From Saccharothrix sp. S26 (GTDB lineage: Bacteria; Actinomycetota; Actinomycetes; Mycobacteriales; Pseudonocardiaceae), in the NCBI RefSeq assembly GCF_021390395.1, contig NZ_JAJUWT010000003.1, positions 1-64,000 of the forward strand: a stretch of 64,000 nucleotides of DNA, in the 5' to 3' direction. The notes beneath the pieces are model-generated. The model had not been told where the DNA came from. It saw only the letters and a list, made by a program, of their open reading frames with translations, and made no database searches. Both the position numbers and the translations under genes were made by a program. How positions within the stretch are numbered: position 1 is the stretch's first letter; the number at the start of each line of letters is the position of its first letter. Of this stretch, positions 8,617-18,214 are shown piece after piece.

Positions 8617-8823
8617 TTGGCTGTCGGCACGGTCAAGTGGTTCAACTCGGAGAAGGGCTACGGATTCATCGCGGCCGACGGCGGGCCGGATGTGTTCGTG
8701 CACTACTCGGCGATCCAGATGGAAGGCTTCCGGACGCTGGCCGAGGGCGACCGCGTGGAGTTCGAGATCCAGGCGGGGCGCGACGGCCGCAGCCAGGCAT
8801 CGGACGTGCGGAAGGCGCAGTGA
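8617..8823 (+). CDS. cold-shock protein
   Basis: A 68-residue single cold-shock domain that binds single-stranded nucleic acid and acts as an RNA chaperone. RNP1 (KGYGFIAA) and RNP2 (VFVHYSAI) are both complete, after the standard [11 protein letters not shown] opening. The TTG start is preceded by AAGGAGG at ideal distance and gives the normal CspA length; a further upstream GTG would add 13 residues that no CspA has. An 11-bp hairpin follows the stop. Confidence 0.93.
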   Translation: MAVGTVKWFNSEKGYGFIAADGGPDVFVHYSAIQMEGFRTLAEGDRVEFEIQAGRDGRSQASDVRKAQ

Positions 8824-8829
8824 CCTCCG

Positions 8830-8855
8830 CCCGACCCGCCCCGCGGCGGGTCGGG
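8830..8855 (+). terminator. hairpin terminator after the cold-shock gene
   Basis: CCCGACCCGCC and GGCGGGTCGGG form a perfect 11-bp stem with a 4-base loop six bases after the stop codon, followed by a C-rich tract rather than T residues, the usual actinobacterial form. Confidence 0.7.
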
Positions 8856-8931
8856 CCGCCTCCCCCCGCTCCTGGTCCGTTTGGCGGGAACCCCGTGTAA
8901 GGCCCTGTACGCGGACGTTAGGCTCCGTCGC

Positions 8932-10179
8932 GTGTCGGAGGACCTGAGCGGGCGACGGCTGGGCCACTACCGGATCGACGGGGTGCTCGGCCGCGGTGGC
9001 ATGAGCGTGACCTACAAGGCCACGGACGTCAGGCTCGGTCGCAAGGTCGCCCTGAAGGTGATCGGCGAGCACCTCACCGCGGACGCCGAGTTCCGCGAGC
9101 GGTTCGTCGACGAGGCCCGCAACACCTCGGCGATCGACCACGCCAACATCGTGCCGCTCTACGACTTCGACGAGGTCGACGGGCTGCTCTACATCGCCAT
9201 GCGGCTGGTCGACGGCCAGGACCTCGCCAGCCACATCAAGGACGGCCCCCTCTCGCCCGCCCGCACGCTCGCGCTGCTCGGCCAGGTCGCCGAGGCGCTC
9301 GACATGCTGCACGGCAAGGGCCTGGTCCACCTCGACGTGAAACCGGCCAACGTGCTGGTCACCACCAAGGAAGCCGCGGGTGAGCACGTCTACCTGGCCG
9401 ACTTCGGCCTCACCCGGCGCGGCGCGACCGGCCACCGCACCCGCACCGGCGACTTCCTCGGCTCACCCACCTACGCCGCGCCCGAGCACCTGCGCGGCGA
9501 ACCGCTCGACGGCCGCACCGACCAGTACGCGCTCGCGTGCATGGTGTTCGCGTGCCTGACCGGGCGGCCGCCGTTCCAGGGCAGCGTGCAGGACGTCATC
9601 CAGGGACACCTCGGCGCGGAGATCCCGTCGTTGACCTCGATGGTGTCGCTGCCACCCGCCATCGACGACGTGCTGCGCAAGGGCACCGCCAAGGACCCCA
9701 ACCAGCGGTACGGCTCGTGCGTCGAGCTGATCGCCGCGGCGCGGGCCGCGCTGTCGGGCGCGGTGCAGGGCTCGCCGCCGCCGCGCCGCACCGATTCCGG
9801 CGCGGTGCCGATGGGGCCGCAGACCGGTGGCGTGCCCGTGCCGCAGCAACAGCCGCAGCCGGGCCAGTACCGGCCGCCCTACCAGCAGCAACCGCAGCAG
9901 CCGGGTTTCCTGCAGGATCCCGTGCGGCTGCGCCCGCCCGCCCAGGTCGGCGCGAGCGCGTTCACCAACACCGGCAAGACGCGGCCTGCGTGGTTCGCGC
10001 CCGTCGTCGCCGGCGCGGTGGCGATCGTGCTCATCGTCATCCTCGTGGTGATCCTCACGCCGAAGGATGAACCTCCGCGCCAGGGCGGCAGCGGCGGCAC
10101 GAGCCAGTCCATCGAGGTCGGGGGCACGACCAGCGGCAAACCGCTGCCCACCAGCGTGCCCGTCCGGACGTCCCGCTGA
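8932..10179 (+). CDS. membrane-anchored serine/threonine protein kinase (PknB type)
   Basis: A 415-residue kinase. The N-terminal catalytic domain (about residues 8-275) has the glycine loop GRGGMS, the VALK lysine (K42), the catalytic loop HLDVKPAN (D135; HLD in place of HRD), DFG (D157) and the activation end SPTYAAPEHL. A Pro/Gln-rich linker follows (about 285-345), then one membrane segment (about 356-378) and a short external tail of about 35 residues with no PASTA domain. The GTG at 8932 was chosen because the domain starts right after it; an earlier TTG adds 17 unsupported residues. It sits just upstream of groEL, but two CIRCE operators between them indicate separate control. Confidence 0.92.
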   Translation: MSEDLSGRRLGHYRIDGVLGRGGMSVTYKATDVRLGRKVALKVIGEHLTADAEFRERFVDEARNTSAIDHANIVPLYDFDEVDGLLYIAMRLVDGQDLASHIKDGPLSPARTLALLGQVAEALDMLHGKGLVHLDVKPANVLVTTKEAAGEHVYLADFGLTRRGATGHRTRTGDFLGSPTYAAPEHLRGEPLDGRTDQYALACMVFACLTGRPPFQGSVQDVIQGHLGAEIPSLTSMVSLPPAIDDVLRKGTAKDPNQRYGSCVELIAAARAALSGAVQGSPPPRRTDSGAVPMGPQTGGVPVPQQQPQPGQYRPPYQQQPQQPGFLQDPVRLRPPAQVGASAFTNTGKTRPAWFAPVVAGAVAIVLIVILVVILTPKDEPPRQGGSGGTSQSIEVGGTTSGKPLPTSVPVRTSR

Positions 10180-10188
10180 CCTGCTCTT

Positions 10189-10215
10189 CTTGCACTCTCC
10201 TGCGTCGAGTGCTAA
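10189..10215 (+). promoter_or_regulatory. CIRCE operator 1 (HrcA site) upstream of groEL
   Basis: CTTGCACTC, nine bases, GAGTGCTAA: this matches the HrcA-binding CIRCE pattern TTAGCACTC-N9-GAGTGCTAA, perfect in the right arm and with small deviations in the left. HrcA binding here should repress groEL outside heat or misfolding stress. Confidence 0.85.
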
Positions 10216-12018
<1,803 letters not shown>

Positions 12019-12063
12019 TCGACCCCCGGTCTCACTGACCGAGGCCCGATCGGCCGAAGTTCA

Positions 12064-12102
12064 CGAAGGGCCCGGTTCGCCCCTGGCGAACCGGGCCCTT
12101 CG
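12064..12102 (+). terminator. strong intrinsic terminator of groEL
   Basis: An 18-bp perfect stem (12064-12081 with 12085-12102, cgaagggcccggttcgcc on the left) closed by a 3-base loop, 46 bases after the groEL stop. No T-run follows. Confidence 0.92.
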
Positions 12103-12114
12103 CCGTCCCGACCT

Positions 12115-12181
12115 GCGGTGAAATGGCCCAACCGAACACGATCGGGTGAGATCCGCGCCAAAGTGTACGGAAACACCGTTA
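12115..12181 (-). other. duplicated hairpin element, copy 2
   Basis: On the minus strand this reads TAACGGTGTTTCCGT (12181-12167), 18 bases, CACCCGATCGTG (12148-12137), and ends near TCACCGC (12121-12115), matching copy 1 at 4657-4716. The inner arms are CCGTACAC and GTGTTCGG here versus CCGTTCAC and GTGAACGG in copy 1: one changed pair is compensatory (T-A replaced by A-T) and one position is unpaired. It lies directly beyond the groEL terminator. Confidence 0.6.
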
Positions 12182-12300
12182 CCGCCCCTCGGTTAAAACG
12201 AGACAGCCCCCCTCAACCACCACCACCCGCCCGACCCACCCGACCCGCCACCACCCACCCGCCCGACCCGCCACCACCACCCGCTCGCCACGACTCGTCC

Positions 12301-12360
12301 CTCGCCACCCACTCACCACACCCGCCACCCACTCACCACACCCGCCACCCACTCACCACA
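12301..12360. repeat. 20-bp tandem repeat (x3)
   Basis: The unit cccgccacccactcaccaca occurs three times without spacing; the first copy differs by one base. Confidence 0.92.
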
Positions 12361-12510
12361 CCCGCCTGCTTACCCCCACCCGACCACTCGCACCCGCGAG
12401 CCACCGCCCGCTGCCGACCCACCACCACCACCACCCGCCATCACCGCACCCACCACCGACCCGCCTGCCTCGGACACCACCCAGACACCCGCCCACAGCG
12501 ACCACCCACC

Positions 12511-12597
12511 GACGACCCGGCCACCGACGACGCGGCCACTGACGACGCGGCCACCGACGACCCGGCCACCGATCCAGCCACCGACGACCCAGCCATC
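12511..12597. repeat. 15-bp tandem repeat (about x6)
   Basis: Units of the form gacgac(c/g)cggccac(c/t) at 12511, 12526, 12541 and 12556, a 12-bp variant at 12571 and a last variant at 12583. The period is a multiple of three, but no gene is supported. Confidence 0.85.
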
Positions 12598-12739
12598 CCG
12601 GATGCCGACCGCGGGTCGGCAGGGGATCCAGGGGTGATCGGTGCCGCGACGACCGGTCGCCGTGCGCCGAGCCGCGTCGTGGACCGCGTGACACCGCTCG
12701 CCGGGCATCCGGCTGGACTTGAGGACTGGAGTTGACCAC

Positions 12740-13519
12740 GTGCTCATCGCGCACCTGAGCGACCCGCACCTGCGGACCGATGCGTTGGCTGCCGAGCCGG
12801 CCGCGTTGCTGCGCCTGGCGTTGGGTCGGGTGTTGGCGTTGGACCCGCGGCCCGATTGCGTGGTGATCACCGGTGATCTCGCGGAGTACGGGCATGTGGA
12901 CGCCTACGCGCAGTTGCGGGAGGTGGTTGGGCGGTTTCCGTTGCCGGTGCACTTGACGACCGGGAACCACGACGACCCCGAGGCGATGTTGGAGGTGTTC
13001 GCGGGGACGTCGTTCGTCGGCGGTGGTCGGTCGGCGCATTATGCGGTGGATCATCCGGGGTTCACGGTGGTCGCGTTGGACTCGTGGCGGGCCGATGGGC
13101 CGGCTGGGCTGGTCGGCGAGGAGCAGCTGTCGTGGCTCGACGACGTGCTCGGGCAGCGGCCGGAGGTGCCGGCGTTCGTGTGCCTGCACCACCCGCCCGT
13201 CGCGGTCGGCATTCCGTTGCTCGACGGCATGCGGCTGGAGGACGGGCCGGCGTTGGGGGAGGTGCTCGGGCGCCACGGCAACGTCGCCCGCGTCCTGGCC
13301 GGCCACGTGCACCGGGCGATCAGCGTGCCGTTCGCGGGAACGGTGGTGACCGTGGCGCCCAGCACGTATCGGCAGACGTCGTTGACGCTTCGCGCCGACC
13401 AGCAGACCGGGTACCTGGCCGAGCCGACCGGCTTTTTGCTGCACGTCGCGACCGAGTCCGGATTCGCCACGCACACGGTTGCGGTGAGTGCGGCGGGTGG
13501 GTTGATCGGTGCCTTCTGA
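12740..13519 (+). CDS. CpdA-like metallophosphoesterase
   Basis: A 259-residue calcineurin-like phosphoesterase. Metal ligands are seen in SDPHL (about residue 8), GDLAEYGH (about 47), TTGNHDD (about 76) and, further on, LHHPP and LAGHVHRAI (about 158 and 195). This arrangement is that of CpdA/Rv0805-type cyclic-nucleotide phosphodiesterases, which hydrolyse 3',5'-cAMP in vitro; the substrate here is not shown by sequence. The GTG at 12740 has GGAG at good distance; a TTG at 12719 would add seven residues. Its 5' side is the low-complexity tract, so its promoter is unclear. Confidence 0.85.
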   Translation: MLIAHLSDPHLRTDALAAEPAALLRLALGRVLALDPRPDCVVITGDLAEYGHVDAYAQLREVVGRFPLPVHLTTGNHDDPEAMLEVFAGTSFVGGGRSAHYAVDHPGFTVVALDSWRADGPAGLVGEEQLSWLDDVLGQRPEVPAFVCLHHPPVAVGIPLLDGMRLEDGPALGEVLGRHGNVARVLAGHVHRAISVPFAGTVVTVAPSTYRQTSLTLRADQQTGYLAEPTGFLLHVATESGFATHTVAVSAAGGLIGAF

Positions 13520-13565
13520 CGTGGAGGAATTCATTCGAAGGTGATTGGTGGACGTTGCGGAAAGT

Positions 13566-16505
13566 TCACGCCCCAAAACACACGAATGGGCGACGCAAAG
13601 GCTCGGCGGCGGTCGCTTCGGCGAGGGCGTGGGACACCGGTTTGCCGTCCGCCAGGAGTTTGTGGAACGTCCCCATGGTCGCCGCGGCGGCACGGTCGCC
13701 GACCTCGTTGACGGCGGCCACGACGGTGCGCGAGCCGCTGGCCAGCAGAGCGCCGGCGAACCCCAGCGCCTCGTCGCCCGGCCGGATGTGACTCAGCGCC
13801 AACGAGCACGCCGCCAAGATCACTTGTTCGGGTGCGGTCGGTAGGCGGGCGGCTTCGTGGGCGAACAGGGGGCCGTCGACCAGCTCCAGGCGCGAGAACA
13901 GGGCGTTGTCGGCGACGTGCTCGCCGTGCGCCGCGATGTGCGCCAACCGGGCCCCGTTCAACGACGCCAGCACGTCACTCACCGCTTCCGCCATCACTGA
14001 ATCGGGGTACGTCGCACGGAGGTCGCTCACCTCGCCGACCGCCTCCGGCAGGTCCGGGCCCGCCACCAGCAGCACCCGCCGCGCCGACGTCTTCGCCGTG
14101 ATCGCGTTCAGCCACGCGGTCGCCGAAGGAGCTACCACGATCGGGCGACCGTGCAAGGACGGCAGGGCGTTCCACGGCACCGCGTACAAGTCACCGGTCG
14201 GCACGACGACCAGCTCACGCGGCCCGATCAGCCCGGCCAACGGCCCGATCAACGCCTCGTCCAACCGCTCCGCCCGCCGCGCCGCCGACGCCGTCACGGC
14301 CGCCGCGAGCACCGGCGACAGGTGATCGGGCCCGAGCGCGTCGACATCGGCGTGCAGCTCCCGCGCCGACTCGAACACCCGCGCCGCGCCGCCCAGCCGC
14401 ACCAGCGTCGCCTCACCGGCCACCAGCACGACCGCCGACAGCACGCCACCGTGCGTCACGAAGCTCACCATCGCGCGATCACCCAACACGGGCGCTACGT
14501 CGGCCACGGCGCACACCGGCCGCGGCCGGCCCCAGACGCTCGTGTGCCACCCGAGCCGAGCCACCTCGCGCTGCAACTCGTCCAGCCGTTCCTCCAGCTC
14601 AGCCACCGGCCGGCCGTCCAACCGCGCCTGCTGCACCGCCCGCGACAACGACCGCGACTGCGCCACCCGCCGCGCCAGCACCGGGTCGTCGATCGCCGGC
14701 AACGGCTCGTACCGGTACACCTGCGCCCGCGTCCGCTCCAGCCAGTCGAACGCGACCTCGGCGTCGGCCTCGTGGTCCAGCACCAGCCCGACGGCCAGTT
14801 CGCCCAGCTCACGGCCGTGCACGGCGGTGCCGCACAGCAGGTCCAGACCACCCATCCGATCGCGGACGCGGCCCAGCTCGGTCAGGCCCTCCTCCGCTTC
14901 GCGCAACGCCGCCCCCGGCTCGCCACCGGCCACGGCCAGCTCGGCACGGCACAGCCGCAGCAGCATCCGGTGGTCGATCGGCGTGATGGGGCCCGGCGGC
15001 GGGACCTGGTCGAGCAGCGCGCGGGCGGTCGCGAGGTCGCCGCGCCGGATCGCCATCCGCACCGCGAGCAACCTGGCCACGGCCGCCTCATCGGTCAGCC
15101 CGACCGCCTGCAACCGCTCCGCCAGGCGGGTCGCCCGAGCCGGGCTGAGCCGCGCCGGACCCAGCCGCGCCGAGGCACGCGCCGAAGTGGTCGCTGACGC
15201 CACCGAACGCCCCTGAGCAGGCAAGAACGCCTCGACGGCCGCCGAGGTGGTGGAGGCCGCGGTGAGGGCGACGGTGTCCGGGGTGGGCGGGGGAGGGGCG
15301 GGAGCGGCGGACGGAGCGCTGGTGGCGGAGGGGTCGGGAGCGGAGGGGCTGGAGGTGGAGGGGGCGGGCGCGGAGGGGGTGGGAGCGGCGGGGTCGGAGG
15401 TGGGCGCGGAGGAGGTGCGGGCGGCGGGGTCTTCGGCGGTTGGGGATGGGGTGGTGGCGGCGAGCGCGGTTGTGGAGGGGCTGGTGGCGGGTGTGGTGGT
15501 GGCGGGCGCGGAGGCCGTTGCAGTGGTGGTGGCGAATTCGGCGCGCAGGCGCATCAGGGCGGCCAGTTCGGCCCACGAGCGGCTGCCGCGGCGGCGGAAG
15601 CGGCGTTGGGCTTGGTTGGACAGGTGGTGGGCGGTGGTCGGGTCGCCTTGCAGGAGGGCGGCGGCGGCGCGGGCCAGTTCGGCTTCCGCCAGGTCCTGGC
15701 CGACGCGGCGGCGGCGCAGCACGACCAGGGCCTCGTCCAGGTGCTTGGCCGCCTCGTCCGCCAGGCCCGCGGCCAGCATCACGCGGGCCCGGTCGATCCT
15801 CGTCCGCGGCACCAGGTCCGGCGCGAGCAGGCGGAACACGCGTTCGGCCTGCTCGTGGTAGGACAGCGACCGGGGGATGTCACCGGTCAGGTGGGCGATG
15901 TCGCCGAGGTTGCCCAGCGCCTTCGCCTTGAGCAGCGGCAGGTCCGCGGCCTCGGCCAGCTCGATCGCGCGGTGCATGTCCCGCTCCGCCGCCTCCGGCA
16001 GGCCGAACGCGATGGTGGTCAGCCCCCGGTTCATCAACGCCGTCGCCAGCGTGGCCGCGCCGACCGCGCCGGACGCCCACCCGGCCTCCAACTGGCGCAC
16101 CGACTCGTCGTACAGGGCGATGGCCTCGGCGGTGCGGCCCGCCCGGTGCAGGATCAGGGCCTCCTGGTCCTTCACGATGGCGCGCAGGCCGACCGCGTCC
16201 GGTCCCTCGGGCAGGCCGGCGATCAGCTCCGCCGCCGTCCGCAGGCGCGCCAGGCCGTCCTCGACCGAGTCCGTCTCGGCCTCGCCGTAGGACAGGGTGA
16301 TCAGGATCCGGATGCGGACCGTGGTCGCTTCGACGCCGGGCGAAATCACCGGCAGTGCACGCAAGGCGCGCCGCAGCAGCGTCACCGCATCGGCCGGACG
16401 GCCGCGCGACGCCGCCCGGTAAGCCTGTTTGTGCAGGTCGGTCGCCACTTCGAGGCCGTCTGAGGTGGGCTGGGAGACCGGGAGGGCGGAGCGGGGCACG
16501 GACAC
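13566..16505 (-). CDS. TPR-CHAT domain protein (caspase-like peptidase)
   Basis: A 979-residue protein. The first two thirds are helical TPR-type repeats (about residues 20-330 and 430-650), interrupted by a Pro/Thr/Ser/Ala linker of about 95 residues (about 330-425). The C-terminal part (about 690-979) is a CHAT domain, a member of the caspase fold, with the catalytic pair visible: His near 860 in HIAAHGEH and Cys near 900 in ILAACSLA. GTG start. It is the last gene of a minus-strand set: small acidic protein, sigma factor, beta-domain protein, CHAT. CHAT proteins with TPR sensors and dedicated sigma factors are proposed conflict or programmed-response systems in actinobacteria; the substrate is unknown. 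Confidence 0.9.
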   Translation of the reverse strand: MSVPRSALPVSQPTSDGLEVATDLHKQAYRAASRGRPADAVTLLRRALRALPVISPGVEATTVRIRILITLSYGEAETDSVEDGLARLRTAAELIAGLPEGPDAVGLRAIVKDQEALILHRAGRTAEAIALYDESVRQLEAGWASGAVGAATLATALMNRGLTTIAFGLPEAAERDMHRAIELAEAADLPLLKAKALGNLGDIAHLTGDIPRSLSYHEQAERVFRLLAPDLVPRTRIDRARVMLAAGLADEAAKHLDEALVVLRRRRVGQDLAEAELARAAAALLQGDPTTAHHLSNQAQRRFRRRGSRSWAELAALMRLRAEFATTTATASAPATTTPATSPSTTALAATTPSPTAEDPAARTSSAPTSDPAAPTPSAPAPSTSSPSAPDPSATSAPSAAPAPPPPTPDTVALTAASTTSAAVEAFLPAQGRSVASATTSARASARLGPARLSPARATRLAERLQAVGLTDEAAVARLLAVRMAIRRGDLATARALLDQVPPPGPITPIDHRMLLRLCRAELAVAGGEPGAALREAEEGLTELGRVRDRMGGLDLLCGTAVHGRELGELAVGLVLDHEADAEVAFDWLERTRAQVYRYEPLPAIDDPVLARRVAQSRSLSRAVQQARLDGRPVAELEERLDELQREVARLGWHTSVWGRPRPVCAVADVAPVLGDRAMVSFVTHGGVLSAVVLVAGEATLVRLGGAARVFESARELHADVDALGPDHLSPVLAAAVTASAARRAERLDEALIGPLAGLIGPRELVVVPTGDLYAVPWNALPSLHGRPIVVAPSATAWLNAITAKTSARRVLLVAGPDLPEAVGEVSDLRATYPDSVMAEAVSDVLASLNGARLAHIAAHGEHVADNALFSRLELVDGPLFAHEAARLPTAPEQVILAACSLALSHIRPGDEALGFAGALLASGSRTVVAAVNEVGDRAAAATMGTFHKLLADGKPVSHALAEATAAEPLRRPFVCFGA

Positions 16506-16611
16506 GTCCTTAATGCCAGCACACAGAACGTGTCCGAGAAGCCGTCTTGTGGCTGCTATCTGTGCGCCGAACGGGTTACTGTCCGTGAGTGCACGATCGG
16601 TCGACTCACCG

Positions 16612-17097
16612 TCACAACACGATGGTCGGCGTCACGACCGTCCGCCCCGGCTCGCCCCGGGAGTTCACCAGGTGCACGACGATCTGCGTGGTGCCCGCGG
16701 GCACGTCGGACAGCACGAACCGGCCGCCGTCGTCGGCCTTGGTGGTGCTCGACTCGTGCTCGGCGACCCTCACCTCGACGGTGTGCTCACCGGCGGGCAC
16801 GAGCCAGCCGTCGATGCGGTGCCGTGCGCCGATGGACGTGAAGTTCACCATCAACGTCAGGTTGTCCACCGTGAACGTGATGGTGCCGGGGCTGCCGCCG
16901 CGCACCCCCGCGAAGGAGCCGGCGCGTTCCCACCGGGCCACCTCGACGTCCAGGTTCTCCAGCGCCACCGCGAACTGGATGCGTTCGACGAGCCCCGGCG
17001 GGGGCGCGTCCAACTCGTACACCAGGCGGTTCAGTTCAGTGAGGACAGCGGTGTCCTCTTGGCCTCTGCGGTCATCGCGCGGGTCGATGTCGTTCAC
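16612..17097 (-). CDS. small protein with carboxypeptidase-regulatory-like beta domain
   Basis: A 161-residue protein without signal peptide or membrane segment. The N-terminal half is helical (TAVLTELNRLVYELDAPPPGLVERIQFAVALENLD). The C-terminal half is a beta-rich domain that resembles a carboxypeptidase regulatory-like/transthyretin fold (DGGRFVLSDVPAGTTQIVVHLVNS). The GTG start overlaps the sigma factor stop by four bases (GTGA), so the two are translationally coupled. It lies 106 bp before the CHAT gene. Its conserved position suggests a partner or regulator of the CHAT protein; the role is unknown. Confidence 0.75.
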   Translation of the reverse strand: MNDIDPRDDRRGQEDTAVLTELNRLVYELDAPPPGLVERIQFAVALENLDVEVARWERAGSFAGVRGGSPGTITFTVDNLTLMVNFTSIGARHRIDGWLVPAGEHTVEVRVAEHESSTTKADDGGRFVLSDVPAGTTQIVVHLVNSRGEPGRTVVTPTIVL

Positions 17098-17699
17098 CGC
17101 GATCCTCCTTCCGCGTCGAGATGTGTGCGCAACATGGTCAGGCACCGACCCCGGGTGGGGCCGATGCTGCCGCGCGGCATGGACAGTGCTTCGGCGACCG
17201 CGCGGTACTCCGCCCGGCCGGCCAGCACGGTGAGCCGCAGAAGCTCCTGGCACTTCTGCGACAAACGGCCGAAGGCCCGCCACAGCCGGTGGTCCCGGTC
17301 GGTGACCAGGGCGGCGTCCTCGGGCAGGCCGTCCTCGCTTTCCAGTTGTTCCGCCAGCTCGTCGCTCAGCGCCGCTTCACGGCGAGCCGGTGTCCAGGTC
17401 CGTTGGGCCTCGCGGCGGGTCGCGACGACGAGCCACCCGGCCAGCGCGCGCGGCTCGACCAGCCGGTCGAGGTGGCGCAGCAGCGCGAGCCAGACCGTCT
17501 GCACCACGTCCTCGGCGGTGTTGCGGTCCAGCCCGTGACCTCGGGCGACGTGCCACACCAGCGGCGTCAGGTCGGCTACCAGCACGTCCAACGCCCTGCG
17601 GTCGCCGTCGCGCGCGGCGACGACGCAAGCCGCGTGCCGGTCCGTCCCGTCGAGACCCTCCCACGGTGGGCGCTCACCGGCTGTGCGCAGTTCTCCCAC
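17094..17699 (-). CDS. ECF-type RNA polymerase sigma factor
   Basis: A 201-residue sigma-70 family protein. Region 2 is seen in LVWHVARGHGLDRNTAEDVVQTVWLALLRHL (about residues 48-78) and region 4 in RLSQKCQELLRL followed by RAVAEALSMPRGSIGPTRGR (about 143-190). There is no clear anti-sigma gene next to it. The GTG start is preceded by AAGGAGGTGA, a near-perfect match to the 16S tail, implying strong translation. It heads the operon that ends with the CHAT protease, so it may drive its own locus or a target set in response to the TPR sensor. Confidence 0.9.
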   Translation of the reverse strand: MGELRTAGERPPWEGLDGTDRHAACVVAARDGDRRALDVLVADLTPLVWHVARGHGLDRNTAEDVVQTVWLALLRHLDRLVEPRALAGWLVVATRREAQRTWTPARREAALSDELAEQLESEDGLPEDAALVTDRDHRLWRAFGRLSQKCQELLRLTVLAGRAEYRAVAEALSMPRGSIGPTRGRCLTMLRTHLDAEGGSR

Positions 17700-17884
17700 G
17701 TCGTCACCTCCTTCTCGGCATCCCCCAGCCGAAGCTGATCGTCACACACGTTCGTCACCACCGGCGCGGCGGCGGTCCGCGGTGCCCCCCTCGCACCGCG
17801 GACCGCCCTCCCCCCACGGCAGGCGACCCCCGATCGACACCCCTCGAAGCCGACCGACGGCCACCTCCCTCCCCCCAGCGGCAT

Positions 17885-18082
17885 TCAGTTGCGCGCCACC
17901 GACGTCGTGTCGGCGTCCACCGGGACGCTGTGCGTCTGGTGGTGCCCCATCGGCGTCACGGGCGGCACGTCGCTCAGTGCTTCCTTCGGGTCCAGCTCGG
18001 CGACCGGCTCCCCGTCGCCGGAGAACTGCTTCTCCAGCTCCTCGGGGTCCAGCTCGTCGACGCCAGGCGGATTGGCGCTCAT
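17885..18082 (-). CDS. small acidic protein upstream of sigma/CHAT operon
   Basis: A 65-residue, Asp/Glu-rich, probably disordered protein with two similar acidic blocks, DELDPEELEKQF and AELDPKEALSD, and a His/Val tail (MGHHQTHSVPVDADTTSVARN). The ATG has GAGGAGG at good distance, so I regard it as real. It lies in the same orientation 185 bp before the sigma gene. No family recognised. Its position makes it a candidate effector, substrate or regulator of the sigma/CHAT system (inference). Confidence 0.7.
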   Translation of the reverse strand: MSANPPGVDELDPEELEKQFSGDGEPVAELDPKEALSDVPPVTPMGHHQTHSVPVDADTTSVARN

Positions 18083-18200
18083 TCGGCCTCCTCAGTCGGG
18101 GTTGAGGACCGGTCATCAAGTAAGGAGTGAGTAGTTCTACGCGAGATACATCGGCGCGCTTTAACAGTTCACTCCGACTTCGGCGGCCACCGCTACGGCT

Positions 18201-18214
18201 ATGGTCTAGACCAT
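18201..18214 (+). promoter_or_regulatory. DasR-type operator on the cutC start codon
   Basis: ATGGTCTAGACCAT, a perfect 14-bp palindrome matching the core of the DasR-responsive element (TGGTCTAGACCA). The cutC ATG (18213) lies inside it, with no ribosome site upstream, suggesting a leaderless transcript whose start is covered by the repressor. Confidence 0.8.

Larger units (their letters stand above)
12190..12735. repeat. C-rich low-complexity non-coding tract with tandem repeats
   Basis: The 720-bp gap 12019-12739 contains the groEL terminator, the hairpin element and then this tract of cacc/ccgacc words. A plus-strand frame stays open (12118-12735), but its product is Pro/Thr/His-only and lacks a ribosome site, so I do not call it a gene. 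Two tandem arrays lie inside it and are listed separately. The minus strand is the G-rich one, as upstream of copy 1 of the hairpin element. Confidence 0.6.

Noticed and set aside
12118..12735. A 205-codon open frame on the plus strand rich in Pro, Thr and His
   Set aside because: Low-complexity translation, no ribosome site, starts inside the hairpin element and contains tandem repeats; open by composition only.
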